From the NCBI GenBank assembly GCA_015655355.1, contig JAATFG010000017.1:19054-83053 (forward strand): a stretch of DNA of 64,000 nucleotides, in the 5' to 3' direction. This DNA is from Lysobacterales bacterium (GTDB taxonomy: Bacteria; Pseudomonadota; Gammaproteobacteria; Xanthomonadales; Xanthomonadaceae). Of this stretch, positions 48,461 through 59,179 are shown in pieces (position 1 is the stretch's first letter; every line of letters begins with the position of its first letter). The position numbers and the translations under genes were made by a program. The notes beneath the pieces were generated by a model. It saw nothing but the letters and a program-made list of their open reading frames with translations. It was not told the origin of the DNA and searched no databases.

Positions 48461-50395
48461 TCAAGCATCGCCATGCAGCGTTGCATCGGCCACGTGCAGG
48501 CCATGCAGGTTGGCGTAGATGCGCTCGGCCAGTTGCGCGTTGATGCCCTCGACGCGCGCGATTTCGTCGGTACCGGCAGCCTTCAACCCGGCCAGGCCGC
48601 CGAAGTGCTTGAGCAGCGCCGCGCGCCGCTTCGGGCCGATGCCGCCGATGTCTTCCAGCTTGCTGGTCATCCGCGCCTTCTGGCGCTTGCCGCGGTGGCC
48701 GGTGATCGCGAAACGGTGCGATTCGTCGCGCACCTGCTGGATCAGTTGCAGCGCCGGCGAGGCCGCGCCGGGACGCAGCTCGCGGCCATCGGGCAACACC
48801 AGGGTTTCGTGGCCGGGACGTCGCTCCTCGCCTTTCGCCACGCCGACCAGCACCACGCTGTCGATGCCGAGGTCGGCGAGCACGCCTTGCGCCTGCGCGA
48901 GCTGGCCGGCGCCGCCGTCGATCAGCAACACGTCCGGCAATATCGGGAAATCGCCGTTCCGGCTCTCGTGCACGGCACGGGAGCGCTCGTCGGCGCGCGC
49001 GCCGGTGGCGCGCAAACGCGCCTCCTCGCCCTCTTCGACCGCACGACGGAAACGGCGCTCCAGCGCCTGGTGCATCGCCGCGTAATCGTCGCCGGGCGTG
49101 ATCCCGGTGATGTTGTAGCGGCGGTACTGCGCGCGCAGCGGGCCTTCCTCGTTGAACACGACGCACGAAGCCACCGTCGCCTCGCCCATCGTGTGCGATA
49201 TGTCGAAGCATTCGATGCGTCTGGCCGGCGCGGACAAACCGAGCATCTCGCGCAAGGCTTCGCTGCGCGCGCGCTGCGCGGCCTGGCTGGTCAGTTCGGT
49301 GGCCAGCGTCATCTCCGCATTGCGCTTGGCCAGATCGAGATAACCGGCGCGCTCGCTGCGCACGCTCCACTTCAGTTGCACCTTGCGCTCGGCCGACGCC
49401 GACAGCGCGTGTTCGAGCAATTCGGCGTCCTCGATTTCGCGGTCGAGGACGATTTCCTTCGGCGGCGGTTGTTCGGCGTAATACTGCGAGACGAATGCGG
49501 CGAGCACTTCGCCGGCGCTTTCCTCGCCATTGGTTTTCGGGAAGAACGCGCGCGTGCCGAGGTTGCGCCCGTCGCGGAACGCGAGCAGCACCACGCAGGC
49601 CGCGCTGCCCTGTATCGCCACCGCGAGCACGTCGAGGTCGGCGGCGTGGCCATCCACGTATTGCCGCGCCTGCAGCGAGCGGATCGACCCGATCAGGTCG
49701 CGCAGACGCGCGGCTTCCTCGAAGCGCAGGTCGCGGCTGGCCGCTTCCATCTGTTCGCCGAGTTCGCGCGAAAGCTCGTCGCTGCGGCCATCGAGGAACA
49801 GGCTCGCGCGGCGCACCGATTCGGCGTAATCCTTCTGCTCGATTTTTCCGACGCACGGCGCGGTGCAGCGCCCGATCTGGTATTGCAGGCACGGCCGGGT
49901 GCGGTTGCGGAACACGCTGTCCTCGCAATTGCGGATCTTGAACAGCTTCTGCATCAGGTTGAGCGTGTCGCGCACCGCGGTCACGCCCGGATACGGGCCG
50001 AAGTAGCGCCCCGGCACCGCGCGCGCGCCGCGATGCAGGGCGATGCGCGGCCAGGTTTCGCTGGTCAGCAAGACATACGGATAACTCTTGTCGTCGCGCA
50101 GCAGCACGTTGTAGCGCGGCAAAAGCGACTTGATCAGCTGGTTTTCCAGCAGCAGCGCCTCGGCCTCGGTGCGCGTCACCGTGACTTCCATGCGCGCGAT
50201 CTGCGCGACCATCGCCAGCGTGCGCGGCGCCTTCGGCGAATTGCTGAAGTAATTGGCCACGCGCTTCTTCAGCGCGCTGGCCTTGCCGACGTACAGCAAG
50301 GTGTCGTCGGCCGCGTACATGCGGTACACGCCCGGCGCGGTGCTGAGCTGGGCGACGAAGGCTTTGCCGTCGAAAGGAATGGGGTTCGTGCTCAC
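48461..50395 (-). CDS. uvrC: Excinuclease ABC subunit C
   Basis: Dual-incision nuclease of nucleotide excision repair. 644 aa from the GTG at 50395. N-terminal GIY-YIG domain (PGVYRMYAADDTLLYVGKA), the Cys-rich stretch CLQYQIGRCTAPC, a UVR helix pair near 200–235, an RNase H-like C-terminal nuclease (DGGAGQLAQA) and tandem HhH (IGPKRRAALLKHFGG). Length and order are standard. Upstream of pgsA. Confidence 0.96.
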   Translation of the reverse strand: MSTNPIPFDGKAFVAQLSTAPGVYRMYAADDTLLYVGKASALKKRVANYFSNSPKAPRTLAMVAQIARMEVTVTRTEAEALLLENQLIKSLLPRYNVLLRDDKSYPYVLLTSETWPRIALHRGARAVPGRYFGPYPGVTAVRDTLNLMQKLFKIRNCEDSVFRNRTRPCLQYQIGRCTAPCVGKIEQKDYAESVRRASLFLDGRSDELSRELGEQMEAASRDLRFEEAARLRDLIGSIRSLQARQYVDGHAADLDVLAVAIQGSAACVVLLAFRDGRNLGTRAFFPKTNGEESAGEVLAAFVSQYYAEQPPPKEIVLDREIEDAELLEHALSASAERKVQLKWSVRSERAGYLDLAKRNAEMTLATELTSQAAQRARSEALREMLGLSAPARRIECFDISHTMGEATVASCVVFNEEGPLRAQYRRYNITGITPGDDYAAMHQALERRFRRAVEEGEEARLRATGARADERSRAVHESRNGDFPILPDVLLIDGGAGQLAQAQGVLADLGIDSVVLVGVAKGEERRPGHETLVLPDGRELRPGAASPALQLIQQVRDESHRFAITGHRGKRQKARMTSKLEDIGGIGPKRRAALLKHFGGLAGLKAAGTDEIARVEGINAQLAERIYANLHGLHVADATLHGDA

Positions 50396-50417
50396 CGCGC
50401 AATTCTAGCGTTTGCCC

Positions 50418-50449
50418 GTCATTGCGACGAAAGCCGGAACGACGGCGGC
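50418..50449. repeat. Degenerate REP-like palindrome
   Basis: CGTCATTGCGACGAAAGCCGGAACGACGG between uvrC and the NHL gene resembles the REP-like stem-loop at 26246 in reverse orientation but with several mismatches. Confidence 0.3.
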
Positions 50450-50451
50450 AA

Positions 50452-51870
50452 TCACTCCTCGACGATGTCGAGCTGTTCCAGCGTCCCGGTCGCCGGGTTG
50501 TAGCGGTGGATGCGGTGCATGTCCGCCTCGCTGATGAACAAGGTGTGCGCGGCAAACGCCAGGCCGGAGACGCCGGACAGCGGCGGCATCTTCACCGTTT
50601 CCAGCGTACCGCTGCCGATGCGCAGGCTGCGCACGCGGCCGTTGCCGGCATCGGCGATCCACAACATGTCGCTGCCGATCGCCAGCGCCAGCGGATACTG
50701 CATCCGCGCCTGGACGCGGTCGCCGTCGCTGTCGCCGCTGTCCCACGCGCCGCTGCCGACCAGCGTCTGCACCAGTTCGTTGCGCAGATGCATGGTGCGC
50801 AGCGCCGAGGCGAGGCCGTCGGCGACGTACAGCGTCGGCGGCTGCGCGGCCAGCGCCATCGGCTGGGCGAACGCGGCCAGGGTGCCGGTGCCATCCTTCA
50901 CGCCGAGCTGGGCGCTGCCGGCGCGGCAGGTGAACATGTGCTGGATCAGGTCGTAGCCCCACACCCGGTTGTCGCCGGCCAGCGCGACCAGCACCTCGTT
51001 GTCGTTCGCGTACAGGCCCTGCGGCTGCGCCAGCGAGATGTTGCGCGGCGAATCGACCTTGCCCTGCACCGGCGTGCCGCAGCGGCCACTGCCGATCAGC
51101 GTGTCGACGCTGCCGGTACGCAAGGAAATGCGCCGCACCGCGTGATTGCCGGCATCGGCCACGTACAGCCATTCGCGCGACAGGGCCAGGCCTTGCGGGC
51201 TGCGGAACGCGGCCTGTTCGCCTTCGCCGTCGGTGAAGTCTGGCGTGCCCATGCCGAACACGCGCAGCACGCGCCCGGCGTGGGTGCATTCGAGCACGCG
51301 GTGGTGGCCGGTGTCGGCGATGAACAAGCGCTCCTCGTTCGCCGCCAGCGCGGTCGGGAAGCGCAGCGTCTGCTGCGGCTCGCGGAGGGTCTTCAGCAGC
51401 GCCTTCGGGTTGTCGTCGAGGGTTTCCGGCAGGCCATCGCACAGCGCGAGCAGTTTTTTCTCCAGCTCCGCCCATCCCTCTTCGCCGGTGGCCTGCGCGA
51501 CCAGCGTGCCCTCGCCGTCGAGCAGCAGCAGGGTCGGCCACGCCTCGATGCCGAAGCGCTGCCACGCGACCCAGTCGTTGTCGTGCGCCAGCGGCAGGTT
51601 GACGTTCTGCCGCCGCCACAACGCGAACGCGGCCTGCGCATCGCGCTCGAAATCGAAGCGCGGCACGTCGATCATCAGCACGCACAGACGGCCGGGGAAC
51701 TTCGCCTGCCATTGCGCCGCTTCGTTCATGCGCTGCCAGCACCACGCCGAAGTCGCGCTGACGAAGGCCAGCAGCACCGTGCGCCCGCGCAATTCGCGCA
51801 ACTGCACCGGGGTTGCGTTGAGCCATTGCAGGCTGGCGGGCAATTCGGGAAGCGGGTCGCTGATCGGCAT
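50452..51870 (-). CDS. Thioredoxin-fold plus NHL-repeat protein (NHLRC2-like)
   Basis: 472 aa. Residues about 10–150 look like a TlpA/thioredoxin fold (LRGRTVLLAFVSATSAWCWQRM… IEAWPTLLLLDGEG). The redox motif is reduced to a single Cys (SAWCW) in place of CxxC. From about 165 there are roughly five NHL beta-propeller repeats (LFIADTGHHRVLE, LYVADAGNHAVRR, LWIADAGNGRVRS). The architecture equals that of the conserved NHLRC2 family, whose biochemical role is unclear. No signal peptide, so cytosolic. 36 bp downstream of kdsB. Confidence 0.88.
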   Translation of the reverse strand: MPISDPLPELPASLQWLNATPVQLRELRGRTVLLAFVSATSAWCWQRMNEAAQWQAKFPGRLCVLMIDVPRFDFERDAQAAFALWRRQNVNLPLAHDNDWVAWQRFGIEAWPTLLLLDGEGTLVAQATGEEGWAELEKKLLALCDGLPETLDDNPKALLKTLREPQQTLRFPTALAANEERLFIADTGHHRVLECTHAGRVLRVFGMGTPDFTDGEGEQAAFRSPQGLALSREWLYVADAGNHAVRRISLRTGSVDTLIGSGRCGTPVQGKVDSPRNISLAQPQGLYANDNEVLVALAGDNRVWGYDLIQHMFTCRAGSAQLGVKDGTGTLAAFAQPMALAAQPPTLYVADGLASALRTMHLRNELVQTLVGSGAWDSGDSDGDRVQARMQYPLALAIGSDMLWIADAGNGRVRSLRIGSGTLETVKMPPLSGVSGLAFAAHTLFISEADMHRIHRYNPATGTLEQLDIVEE

Positions 51871-51906
51871 GGGGGAAGTGCTCGTCGGGCGGTGGGCGGT
51901 CTTGCG

Positions 51907-52713
51907 TCAGGTCTGCTGCCGCAGCCACGCTTGCGCGCGCTGCAGGTCTTCCGGCGTGTCGACGCCGGGCGGGAATTCGGCGGGGGTCAGCGCCACCGCG
52001 ATGCGGAAACCGGCTTCGAGCACGCGCAACTGCTCCAGCGATTCGATCTGCTCCAGCAGGCCCGGCGGCAACTGCGTGAACTTGCGCAGGAAGCCGGTGC
52101 GGTACGCATAGATGCCGATGTGGCGCAGGCACTGGCCGGGCATCAGCACGCGCTTGTCGGCGGCGAAGGCATCGCGGTGCCACGGGATCGGCGCGCGCGA
52201 GAAATACAGCGCGTCGCGCCAGCCGGCGAAACCGGCGATGTCTTCGCGCAGGTTGTTCGCGCCGCCCTTGCACACCAGCTTGACCGCGTTCGGATTGAAG
52301 AACTCTTCGGCGTCAATGATGCGCGCGGCCAGCGTGGCCATTTCCGCGCCGCTGTCGTGCAGGGTTTGCGCGACGGCGCGGATGCCTTCGGCCGGCGCGA
52401 ACGGCTCGTCGCCTTGCAGGTTGACCACGATTTCGTCGTCGCTCCAGCCGGCGATGTCGGCGCATTCGGCGAGACGGTCGCTGCCGGAGGCATGCGAAGC
52501 CTTGGTCATCGCCACCTTCACTCCGGCGACGCCGTCCAGTGCATCGGCGATGCGCGCATCGTCGGTGGCGACCCAGGCTTCGCGCGCACCGGCCTGCAGG
52601 GCGCGTTCGGCCACGCGCAGCACCAGCGGCTTGCCGCCGAGATCGGCCAGCGGCTTGCCCGGCAGGCGCGAACTGGCGTAGCGGGCGGGAATGGCGACGA
52701 CGAAACCGGTCAT
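51907..52713 (-). CDS. kdsB: 3-deoxy-manno-octulosonate cytidylyltransferase
   Basis: Activates KDO with CTP for lipopolysaccharide core synthesis. 268 aa from the ATG at 52713; the track ORF runs into lpxK in another frame. The N-terminal nucleotide-binding segment [23 protein letters not shown] is diagnostic, with NLQGDEPF and [12 protein letters not shown] further on. It overlaps lpxK by 4 bp (ATGA). Confidence 0.96.
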   Translation of the reverse strand: MTGFVVAIPARYASSRLPGKPLADLGGKPLVLRVAERALQAGAREAWVATDDARIADALDGVAGVKVAMTKASHASGSDRLAECADIAGWSDDEIVVNLQGDEPFAPAEGIRAVAQTLHDSGAEMATLAARIIDAEEFFNPNAVKLVCKGGANNLREDIAGFAGWRDALYFSRAPIPWHRDAFAADKRVLMPGQCLRHIGIYAYRTGFLRKFTQLPPGLLEQIESLEQLRVLEAGFRIAVALTPAEFPPGVDTPEDLQRAQAWLRQQT

Positions 52714-53735
52714 GCGGCGCTCTCGTTGCTTCTTTTGGTGGTTTGCGCGAGTTTTTCCAGCAATGCCGCCCAGAACGCTTCCGGCAAGGCCGCGCCCACC
52801 GGCACGGCGTAACACCAGTCGTTGGCGAACGCGGCGCATTTCACCGCGTCCTTCTCGGTCATCAGGATCGGCAGTTCGCTGCCGAAGGACAAGTCCCGCG
52901 CAACGTAAGCGTGATGGTCGTCGAAAGCATGCGGCACCACGCCGATGCCGTGGCCGCGCAGCGCGTCGAAAAAGCGCTGCGGATGGCCAATGCCGGCGAC
53001 CGCGTGCACGCGATGCCCGCCGAAATGCGCCAGCGGCACCGCGCGGCCGCCGCGCAACGGCACCGCTTCGCTCGCCTGCAGGCGCATCGGCCATTCGCCG
53101 AAGCCGGTACGGCGATCGTCTTCGGCGGCGGCGATGTTGAGGTTGACCACGCGGAAACCGCAGTGCGCGCCGCGCCCGGCCGGTTCGCGCAAGGGCCCGG
53201 CCGGCAGCATCCGGCCGTTGCCGTAGCGGCGCGCACCGTCGATCACCTCGATCTCGAGGTCGCGGCGCAAACGGTAATGCTGCAGGCCGTCGTCGCAGAC
53301 GATCACGTCGCAGCCTTTCGCGACCAGCGCCTGCGCCGCGGCGACGCGGTCGGCATCCACCCGCACCGGCACGCCGGTGCGCTGCGCGATCAGCACCGGC
53401 TCGTCGCCGCCGAGCTCGGCCGGCGTGTCCTTGTCTACCCACGCGGCCTGGTTCGCATTGTTGCGACCGTAGCCGCGCGAGGCCACGCCGGGCGTGTAGC
53501 CGGCCTGCTGCAGGCGCTGCACCAGCGCGATCGTCAGCGGGGTCTTGCCGGTGCCGCCGACGCTGACGTTGCCGACCACCAGCACCGGCGCGGCGACCTG
53601 CACCGATTTCAGCCAGCCACGGGCGTACAGCCGGATGCGCAGGGCAACCACCTGCGCGTACAACGCCGCCAGCCAGCGCGTCCACAGCGGCGGCGATCGT
53701 TCGCCGTACCAGTAATCCGGAGTGCGTGCGCCCAT
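52710..53735 (-). CDS. lpxK: Tetraacyldisaccharide 4'-kinase
   Basis: Phosphorylates the 4' position of the lipid A precursor at the inner membrane. 341 aa. The N-terminal membrane-associated region is followed by an unusual P-loop [13 protein letters not shown] (about 54–66), as in all LpxK, then DDGLQHYRL and the acidic catalytic region. 6 bp after msbA and overlapping kdsB: a compact lipid A operon. Confidence 0.96.
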   Translation of the reverse strand: MGARTPDYWYGERSPPLWTRWLAALYAQVVALRIRLYARGWLKSVQVAAPVLVVGNVSVGGTGKTPLTIALVQRLQQAGYTPGVASRGYGRNNANQAAWVDKDTPAELGGDEPVLIAQRTGVPVRVDADRVAAAQALVAKGCDVIVCDDGLQHYRLRRDLEIEVIDGARRYGNGRMLPAGPLREPAGRGAHCGFRVVNLNIAAAEDDRRTGFGEWPMRLQASEAVPLRGGRAVPLAHFGGHRVHAVAGIGHPQRFFDALRGHGIGVVPHAFDDHHAYVARDLSFGSELPILMTEKDAVKCAAFANDWCYAVPVGAALPEAFWAALLEKLAQTTKRSNESAA

Positions 53736-53741
53736 GCCCGA

Positions 53742-55502
53742 TTACTCCGCCTCGCGGAACTGCATCTTGTACAGATGCGCGTACAGGCCGTCGCGGGCGA
53801 GCAGTTCGGCGTGCGTGCCGCGCTCGACCAGCTTGCCCTGGTCGAGCACCAGCACCTGGTCGGCATGCTCGATGGTCGAGAGACGATGTGCGATCACCAG
53901 CGTGGTGCGGTCCGGCATCAGGTGCTGCAACGCGTCCTGCACCAGGCGTTCGGATTCGTTGTCGAGCGCGGCGGTGGCTTCGTCGAGGATCAGGATCGGC
54001 GCGTCCTTCAGCATCGCGCGGGCGATGGCGAGGCGCTGGCGCTGGCCGCCGCTGAGCTTGCCGCCCTTGTTGCCGATCTGCGCGTCGAGCTTTTCCGGCA
54101 TCTGCCGCACGAACTCCATCGCGTTGGCGCCGTGCACCACGCTGTCGAGCTGTTCGGGCGACGCATTGCGCAGTTCGCCGTAGGCCACGTTCTGGGAGAC
54201 GCTGCCGTTGAACAGCATCACCTGCTGGCCGACCAGCGCGATCTGCCGGCGCAGGTCGGCGAGCCGGTAGTCGCGCAGCGGTGCGTCGTCGAGCAGGATC
54301 TGGCCGTCGCTGAAATCGTAGAACCGCGGGATCAGCTTCACCAGGGTCGACTTGCCGCTGCCGGAACGGCCGACGATCGCGGTGACGGTACCGGGTCTGG
54401 CGACGAAGCTGACGTCCTCCAGCGCGTTCCTGGTCGCGCCGGGGTAACGCGCGGAAACATGGCGGAATTCGAGTTCGCCGCGCGCGCGCCGCAGGCTGCG
54501 CGTGCCGGCGTCGGTTTCGTCCGGTGCGTCAAGCACGGCGAAGATGCGCTGCGCCGACGCGACGCCGCGCTGCAAGACGTTCTGCACGCTGGTCAGGTTG
54601 CGCAACGCCGGGATGATGGCCAGCATCGACACCATCAGCGACACGAAACTGCCGGCGTCGAGGCGCCCGGCCATCGACTCGCGCCCGGCGAAAAACAGCA
54701 GCAGCGCCAAACCGACCGCGCCCATGATCTGCACCGTCGCCGAGGAAATGCCCTTGGTCGATTGCACCTTCATCGACAGATACACGTTGCGGTCGGCCAA
54801 TTTCCTGTAACGCGCCTGTTCGATGTCCTGCGCGCCGTAGATCTTCACTTCCTGCTGGTTGGACAGCGCTTCGTCGGCCGCCTGCAACAGTTCCGCGCCG
54901 CTCTCCTGGATCCGGTGGCTGACCTTGCGGTAACGCTTGGCGACCTTGCTCATCATCCAGCCCAGCAGCGGCCCGAGCAGCACGATCGCCAGCGTCACCC
55001 GCCAACTGACCCAGAACATTATCGCCAGCGCGGCAAGCGCCTGCAGCGAATACTGCAACATCGTCTGCATCGCATCGATCGCCGCCTGCGCGACCTGGTC
55101 GGCATCGCTGCCCAGGCGCACCAGCATCGCCGGCACCGGCTCGGCGTCGAAACGCGCGCCGGGCAACTGCAGGTACTTCCCAAGCAGGTTGACCCGGAAA
55201 TCGCGGGCGATGCTGCGCGCGGCCTTGCCCATGCCCATGTCGGTGATGTAACCGGCAATGCCGCGCAGCACGAACAGGCCGACGATCGCCAGCGGCAGCA
55301 GCAAGCTCAGATGCGTGTTCTTGCTGATGAAGGTTTCGTTGATGACCGGCTTCATCAACAGGTTGAACTCGGCGCCGGCGCCGGCCTCGAGCAGCATGCC
55401 AACCAGCGCGCCGCCCAACAGCCAGCGATAAGGCTTGGCGAAACCGAGCAGGCGCTTGTAGACCTGCCAGGCCGACGTGTTTTCGCCCGTGGCCGCGCTC
55501 AT
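53742..55502 (-). CDS. msbA: Lipid A flippase MsbA (ABC transporter)
   Basis: Flips lipid A-core across the inner membrane. 586 aa: six membrane helices (about 15–310) and a nucleotide-binding domain with Walker [10 protein letters not shown], signature [10 protein letters not shown] and Walker [13 protein letters not shown]. It directly precedes lpxK, as in many gammaproteobacteria, and overlaps exbD by 4 bp. Confidence 0.96.
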   Translation of the reverse strand: MSAATGENTSAWQVYKRLLGFAKPYRWLLGGALVGMLLEAGAGAEFNLLMKPVINETFISKNTHLSLLLPLAIVGLFVLRGIAGYITDMGMGKAARSIARDFRVNLLGKYLQLPGARFDAEPVPAMLVRLGSDADQVAQAAIDAMQTMLQYSLQALAALAIMFWVSWRVTLAIVLLGPLLGWMMSKVAKRYRKVSHRIQESGAELLQAADEALSNQQEVKIYGAQDIEQARYRKLADRNVYLSMKVQSTKGISSATVQIMGAVGLALLLFFAGRESMAGRLDAGSFVSLMVSMLAIIPALRNLTSVQNVLQRGVASAQRIFAVLDAPDETDAGTRSLRRARGELEFRHVSARYPGATRNALEDVSFVARPGTVTAIVGRSGSGKSTLVKLIPRFYDFSDGQILLDDAPLRDYRLADLRRQIALVGQQVMLFNGSVSQNVAYGELRNASPEQLDSVVHGANAMEFVRQMPEKLDAQIGNKGGKLSGGQRQRLAIARAMLKDAPILILDEATAALDNESERLVQDALQHLMPDRTTLVIAHRLSTIEHADQVLVLDQGKLVERGTHAELLARDGLYAHLYKMQFREAE

Positions 55503-55954
55503 GGCGTGGCGCCCGGCTTGTTGTCGACCGCCGCGGACGGATCGCCCGGTGTCGTCGCGATGACGATCTTGCGGAACCCGAGCTGGCCGAGCACGTCCTG
55601 CGCGGTGATCACCGCCTGGTACGGCACCCGCGCATCGGCGCGCAGCAGCACCGGGCGCTCGCGGTCGTCGCCGGCGGCGGCCTTGAGCGCGGCCTTGAGC
55701 GCGTCGGCATCGGCGCGCAGCACTTCGTGGTCGCCGACGAAGTAATGGCCCTCGGCGTTGATCAGCACGCTCAGGTTCTGCGTGGAATTCTGCGCCGGCT
55801 CGCCATCGGCCTTGGGCAGTTGCAGTTGCAGGGTGCTGCGCGCCTCGAAGGTGGTGGTGATGACGAAGAAGATGATCAGCACCAACACCACGTCGATCAG
55901 CGGCACCAGATCGACGTGCACGTCATCGTGCGCCTGCGTGTCGCGGATGCGCAT
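55499..55954 (-). CDS. exbD: ExbD/TolR-family biopolymer transport protein
   Basis: 151 aa, one membrane helix (about 16–36) with the proton-path Asp21 in PLIDVVLVLIIFF, then a periplasmic domain. Works with the ExbB-like protein encoded 3 bp upstream as a proton-driven stator for TonB or Tol. The xanthomonad arrangement comEC–exbB–exbD–msbA is preserved. Confidence 0.94.
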   Translation of the reverse strand: MRIRDTQAHDDVHVDLVPLIDVVLVLIIFFVITTTFEARSTLQLQLPKADGEPAQNSTQNLSVLINAEGHYFVGDHEVLRADADALKAALKAAAGDDRERPVLLRADARVPYQAVITAQDVLGQLGFRKIVIATTPGDPSAAVDNKPGATP

Positions 55955-55957
55955 GGC

Positions 55958-56638
55958 TCAGGCTTCCGTCGCGGTTTCGCTGCGCGCCGCGGCCACGGCG
56001 CGCGCGCGCGCGGCGCCGGCCGCACGCGCGTCCAGCGCATCGAGCAACGCGGTGGCCTCCTGCTCCATCTCGATCACGTAGCCCTGGATGCGCCCGCGGA
56101 AGTAGCGGTGGAAGAACAGCGCGGGAATCGCCACGACCATGCCGGTCGCGGTGCACACCAGCGCCTTGCCGATGCCGCCGGCGAGCTGGTTCACGTCGCC
56201 GACGCCGTGGTCGAGAATGCCGAGGAACATCTGGATCATGCCGACCACGGTGCCGAACAGGCCGAGCAGCGGCCCGGCCGAGGCGATCGTGCCGAGCGTG
56301 TTGAGGAACTTCTCCAGCCGATGGACGAGGAAGCGGCCGCTGTCCTCGATGCGTTCGCGGACCAGTTCGCGCGGCTTGTTGCGCACGTCCAGCGCGGCGG
56401 CCAGCAATGCGCCCAGGGGGGATGTGCGGCGCAGCGATTCGATGTGCGCCGGATCGAGCTGGCCGCCGGCGGCCCACTTGCGCACTTCCTCGCCCAGGCC
56501 CGGCGGCAGGACTTCCTTGCGCCGCAGCGACCAGAAGCGTTCGACCACGATCGCCAACGCCAGCACGGCCAGCAGCAACAACGGAATCATGGGCCAGCCG
56601 CCCGCCTTCACCAGTTCCAGCACGTTCTGTTTCCTCAA
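55958..56638 (-). CDS. exbB: ExbB/TolQ-family proton channel protein
   Basis: 226 aa with three membrane helices. The MotA/TolQ/ExbB core is clear: IASAGPLLGLFGTVVGMIQMF and the Ala-rich GIGKALVCTATGMVVAIPALFFHRYF. Forms the stator channel with ExbD. First gene of the exbB–exbD–msbA–lpxK–kdsB block, 146 bp after comEC. Confidence 0.94.
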   Translation of the reverse strand: MRKQNVLELVKAGGWPMIPLLLLAVLALAIVVERFWSLRRKEVLPPGLGEEVRKWAAGGQLDPAHIESLRRTSPLGALLAAALDVRNKPRELVRERIEDSGRFLVHRLEKFLNTLGTIASAGPLLGLFGTVVGMIQMFLGILDHGVGDVNQLAGGIGKALVCTATGMVVAIPALFFHRYFRGRIQGYVIEMEQEATALLDALDARAAGAARARAVAAARSETATEA

Positions 56639-56784
56639 GCCCTTGCGGGAAGTTGTTCAGCCAAGTCCATAGGATAAGCCAGCGCGGCGGCGCGCGTGGG
56701 GGAATCCGTCACGCTGCCGAGGCAGGGCCGGCGCCGCGCGCGCTGGCTCATCGCCGCGCCCGGCGACGTCCATCGTGACCCTGC

Positions 56785-59178
56785 TCAACCACCCCGCCCG
56801 GCCAATGCAACGGCATCCCATCCGCGCGGGAACGCCCGCCGCCGCTCGCGCACGACCGGGCCGCCGGCATCCAGCCACACCGTGATCGCGCCGCTGCGCG
56901 CGGTGTCCAGCACTTCGGCGCCAGTCGCCTGCCAGCGTTGCACCACGTCCGCGCGCGGATGGCCGAAGCGATTGCCGTGGCCGCTGGACACCAGCGCCAG
57001 GCGCGCGCCGGTCGCGGCGATGAACCCCGGGTCGGAAGACGCATCGCTGCCGTGGTGCGGCACCAGCACCACCTCGGCGCGCAACGCGGCGGCATCGTCG
57101 TGCAGCAGTTCGCGTTCGATCACCTGGCCGATGTCGCCGGTCAGCAGCGCCGCGCCGTGCGCACTCTCGATCCGCAGCACGCAGCTGGATTCGTTGTCCA
57201 GATACGGATAATCGCGCGGCGGGTGCAGGAAGCGGAAACGCACCCCGTCCCATTCCCATGCGGCGCCTGCCATGCAATCACCATTCGCCGCGACCGGCGC
57301 GCCGTGCGAAGTCAGCACGTCGTGCACCGGAATCGCCGCACGCACCGAGGCCAGGCCGCCGGCATGATCGTTGTCGCCATGGATGACGACGATGCGGTCG
57401 AGCGCCTCCACGCCCAGCGCATGCAGGCTCGGCACCACCGCGCGCTCGCCCGCGTCGAAACCATCGGCCACCGCCGGCCCGGTGTCGTACAGCAGCGCGT
57501 GGTTCGCCGTGCGCACCAGCACCGACAAGCCCTGCCCCACGTCGATCACCTGCAGTTGCGCTTCGCCGTTTTTCGGCGCGTGCAGGTCCGGCCACAGCAG
57601 CGGCAGCCACAACAACGCGGCGAAAGGTTTTCCCGGCACGCCGCGCGGCAGCAACAGCCAGAATGCGCCGGCCAGTGCCAGCGGCAAGGCGAACCCCGCC
57701 GGCTCCGGCAGCCAGATCAAGGCCGCGCGACGCTGCGCCAGCCATGCGAACAATGACCAGCTCGGCTCGAAACACAGCCCGGCGAGCTTCCACGCCCATG
57801 CGCCGAAGCCCGCGTGCAACGCATCGAACGCGGTGCCGAACAAGGACAACGGCACCACCACCAGCGACCACCACGGCACCGCGACCAGGTTCGCCAGCGG
57901 CCCGAGCAACGATGCCTGCCCGAACAGCAGCACCGTCAATGGCAACAGGCCGAGCGTGGCGACCCACTGCGCCGCAAGCAGTTCGCGCACGACGCGGCCT
58001 GCGCCACGCTCCGGCAGGCACCACGCCAGCCACGCGACGCCGGCGAAGCTCAACCAGAACCCCGGCTGCAACACCGACAGCGGATCGAACAGCAGCACGG
58101 CGATCAGCGCCAACGCGAGCCCGTCGGCGATGCGCAGGCCACGGCGGAACATGCACGCCAGCGCGAGCGCCGCGATCATCAGCAAGGTGCGCACGGTCGG
58201 CAGCGAGAAGCCGGCCATCGCGCCATAGGCGAGCGAGCCGCACAACGCCGCGATGGCGGCGGCAACCGGCCGCGGCAACCACTTCCCCAGTCGCGGAAAC
58301 ACGCGCCAGGCGAGCGCGACCAGCAACGCGAGGAACCCGCCGACCAGGCCGACGTGCGAGCCGGAAATCGCGATCAGGTGGGTCAGCCCCGCCGCGCGCA
58401 ACACGCGCCAGTCCTCGTCATCCAGTGCCGAGGTGTCGCCCACGGTCAACGCGCGGATGAAGCGCGCCGATTGCGGCCGTGCCTCCCGCGCGATATGCGC
58501 CGACATCGCTTCGCGCCACGCGTCGATGCCGCGCGCGGGCGCGAGTTGCCGCGCGGCCTGCACCTCGCGCAGGTAGCCGACGGCGGCGATGCGCTGCGCC
58601 AGCGCGTATTCCTCGCTGTCGAAGCCGCCGGGATTGCGCAGTCCGCGCGGCGCTTTCAGCATCACCTGGAATTGCCAGCGCGCGCCGGCATGCAATTGCG
58701 TGCGCGGCCCCGGCGCGGTCGCGGCATGATCGTCGTACCAGGCCAGTTGCAGCCGCTCGCCGCGCAATTCCGGAATCGGCGTCTTGCCGTCGAGGCCGCG
58801 CGCGTCATCCACGACGAACTGAAAGCGCGTGCGCCGCACTTCCGGCTCCGGCAAGCCTTCGACCGTGCCGCGCACGATCACTTCCCGTTTCGCGCCGCCA
58901 TGCGGCCATTGCGAATGCAGCACATGGCCGGCGTTCAAGCCGGCCCAGCAGAAGCCCAGCAGCGCGATGCACGCAACGCGTGCCGCGGTCCGTTTCCACG
59001 CGGTTTCAAACGGCATCGGTGCCCGTCGCGTTCCGCTGCACCGCCACGCAACAATGATCGCCGCAACCAGCCCGGCCAGCAGTTCCCACCACGACAACCG
59101 CTTCGGTGCGAACAAACAAGCGCAGACGCCGCACAACAGCGCGACGGCATGCGCCTTGCCGAACAGGGGCGCGCGCAT
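56785..59178 (-). CDS. comEC: ComEC/Rec2 DNA-uptake channel
   Basis: Inner-membrane channel that brings single-stranded DNA into the cytosol during natural transformation. 797 aa from the ATG at 59178; the track ORF extends upstream through intI in another frame. N-terminal helices plus OB-like domain, a central competence domain (ALTVGDTSALDDEDWRVLRAAGLTHLIAISGSH), and a C-terminal metallo-beta-lactamase-like domain with HGDNDHAGG. The start lies one base after the stop of the integron integrase gene, implying translational coupling. Confidence 0.95.
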   Translation of the reverse strand: MRAPLFGKAHAVALLCGVCACLFAPKRLSWWELLAGLVAAIIVAWRCSGTRRAPMPFETAWKRTAARVACIALLGFCWAGLNAGHVLHSQWPHGGAKREVIVRGTVEGLPEPEVRRTRFQFVVDDARGLDGKTPIPELRGERLQLAWYDDHAATAPGPRTQLHAGARWQFQVMLKAPRGLRNPGGFDSEEYALAQRIAAVGYLREVQAARQLAPARGIDAWREAMSAHIAREARPQSARFIRALTVGDTSALDDEDWRVLRAAGLTHLIAISGSHVGLVGGFLALLVALAWRVFPRLGKWLPRPVAAAIAALCGSLAYGAMAGFSLPTVRTLLMIAALALACMFRRGLRIADGLALALIAVLLFDPLSVLQPGFWLSFAGVAWLAWCLPERGAGRVVRELLAAQWVATLGLLPLTVLLFGQASLLGPLANLVAVPWWSLVVVPLSLFGTAFDALHAGFGAWAWKLAGLCFEPSWSLFAWLAQRRAALIWLPEPAGFALPLALAGAFWLLLPRGVPGKPFAALLWLPLLWPDLHAPKNGEAQLQVIDVGQGLSVLVRTANHALLYDTGPAVADGFDAGERAVVPSLHALGVEALDRIVVIHGDNDHAGGLASVRAAIPVHDVLTSHGAPVAANGDCMAGAAWEWDGVRFRFLHPPRDYPYLDNESSCVLRIESAHGAALLTGDIGQVIERELLHDDAAALRAEVVLVPHHGSDASSDPGFIAATGARLALVSSGHGNRFGHPRADVVQRWQATGAEVLDTARSGAITVWLDAGGPVVRERRRAFPRGWDAVALAGRGG

Positions 59179-59179
59179 G

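Noticed and set aside
52539-55745. 1068-aa plus-strand ORF
   Set aside because: Antisense to lpxK, msbA and exbD; Arg/His-rich composition typical of a high-GC shadow frame, and all three minus-strand genes are certain.
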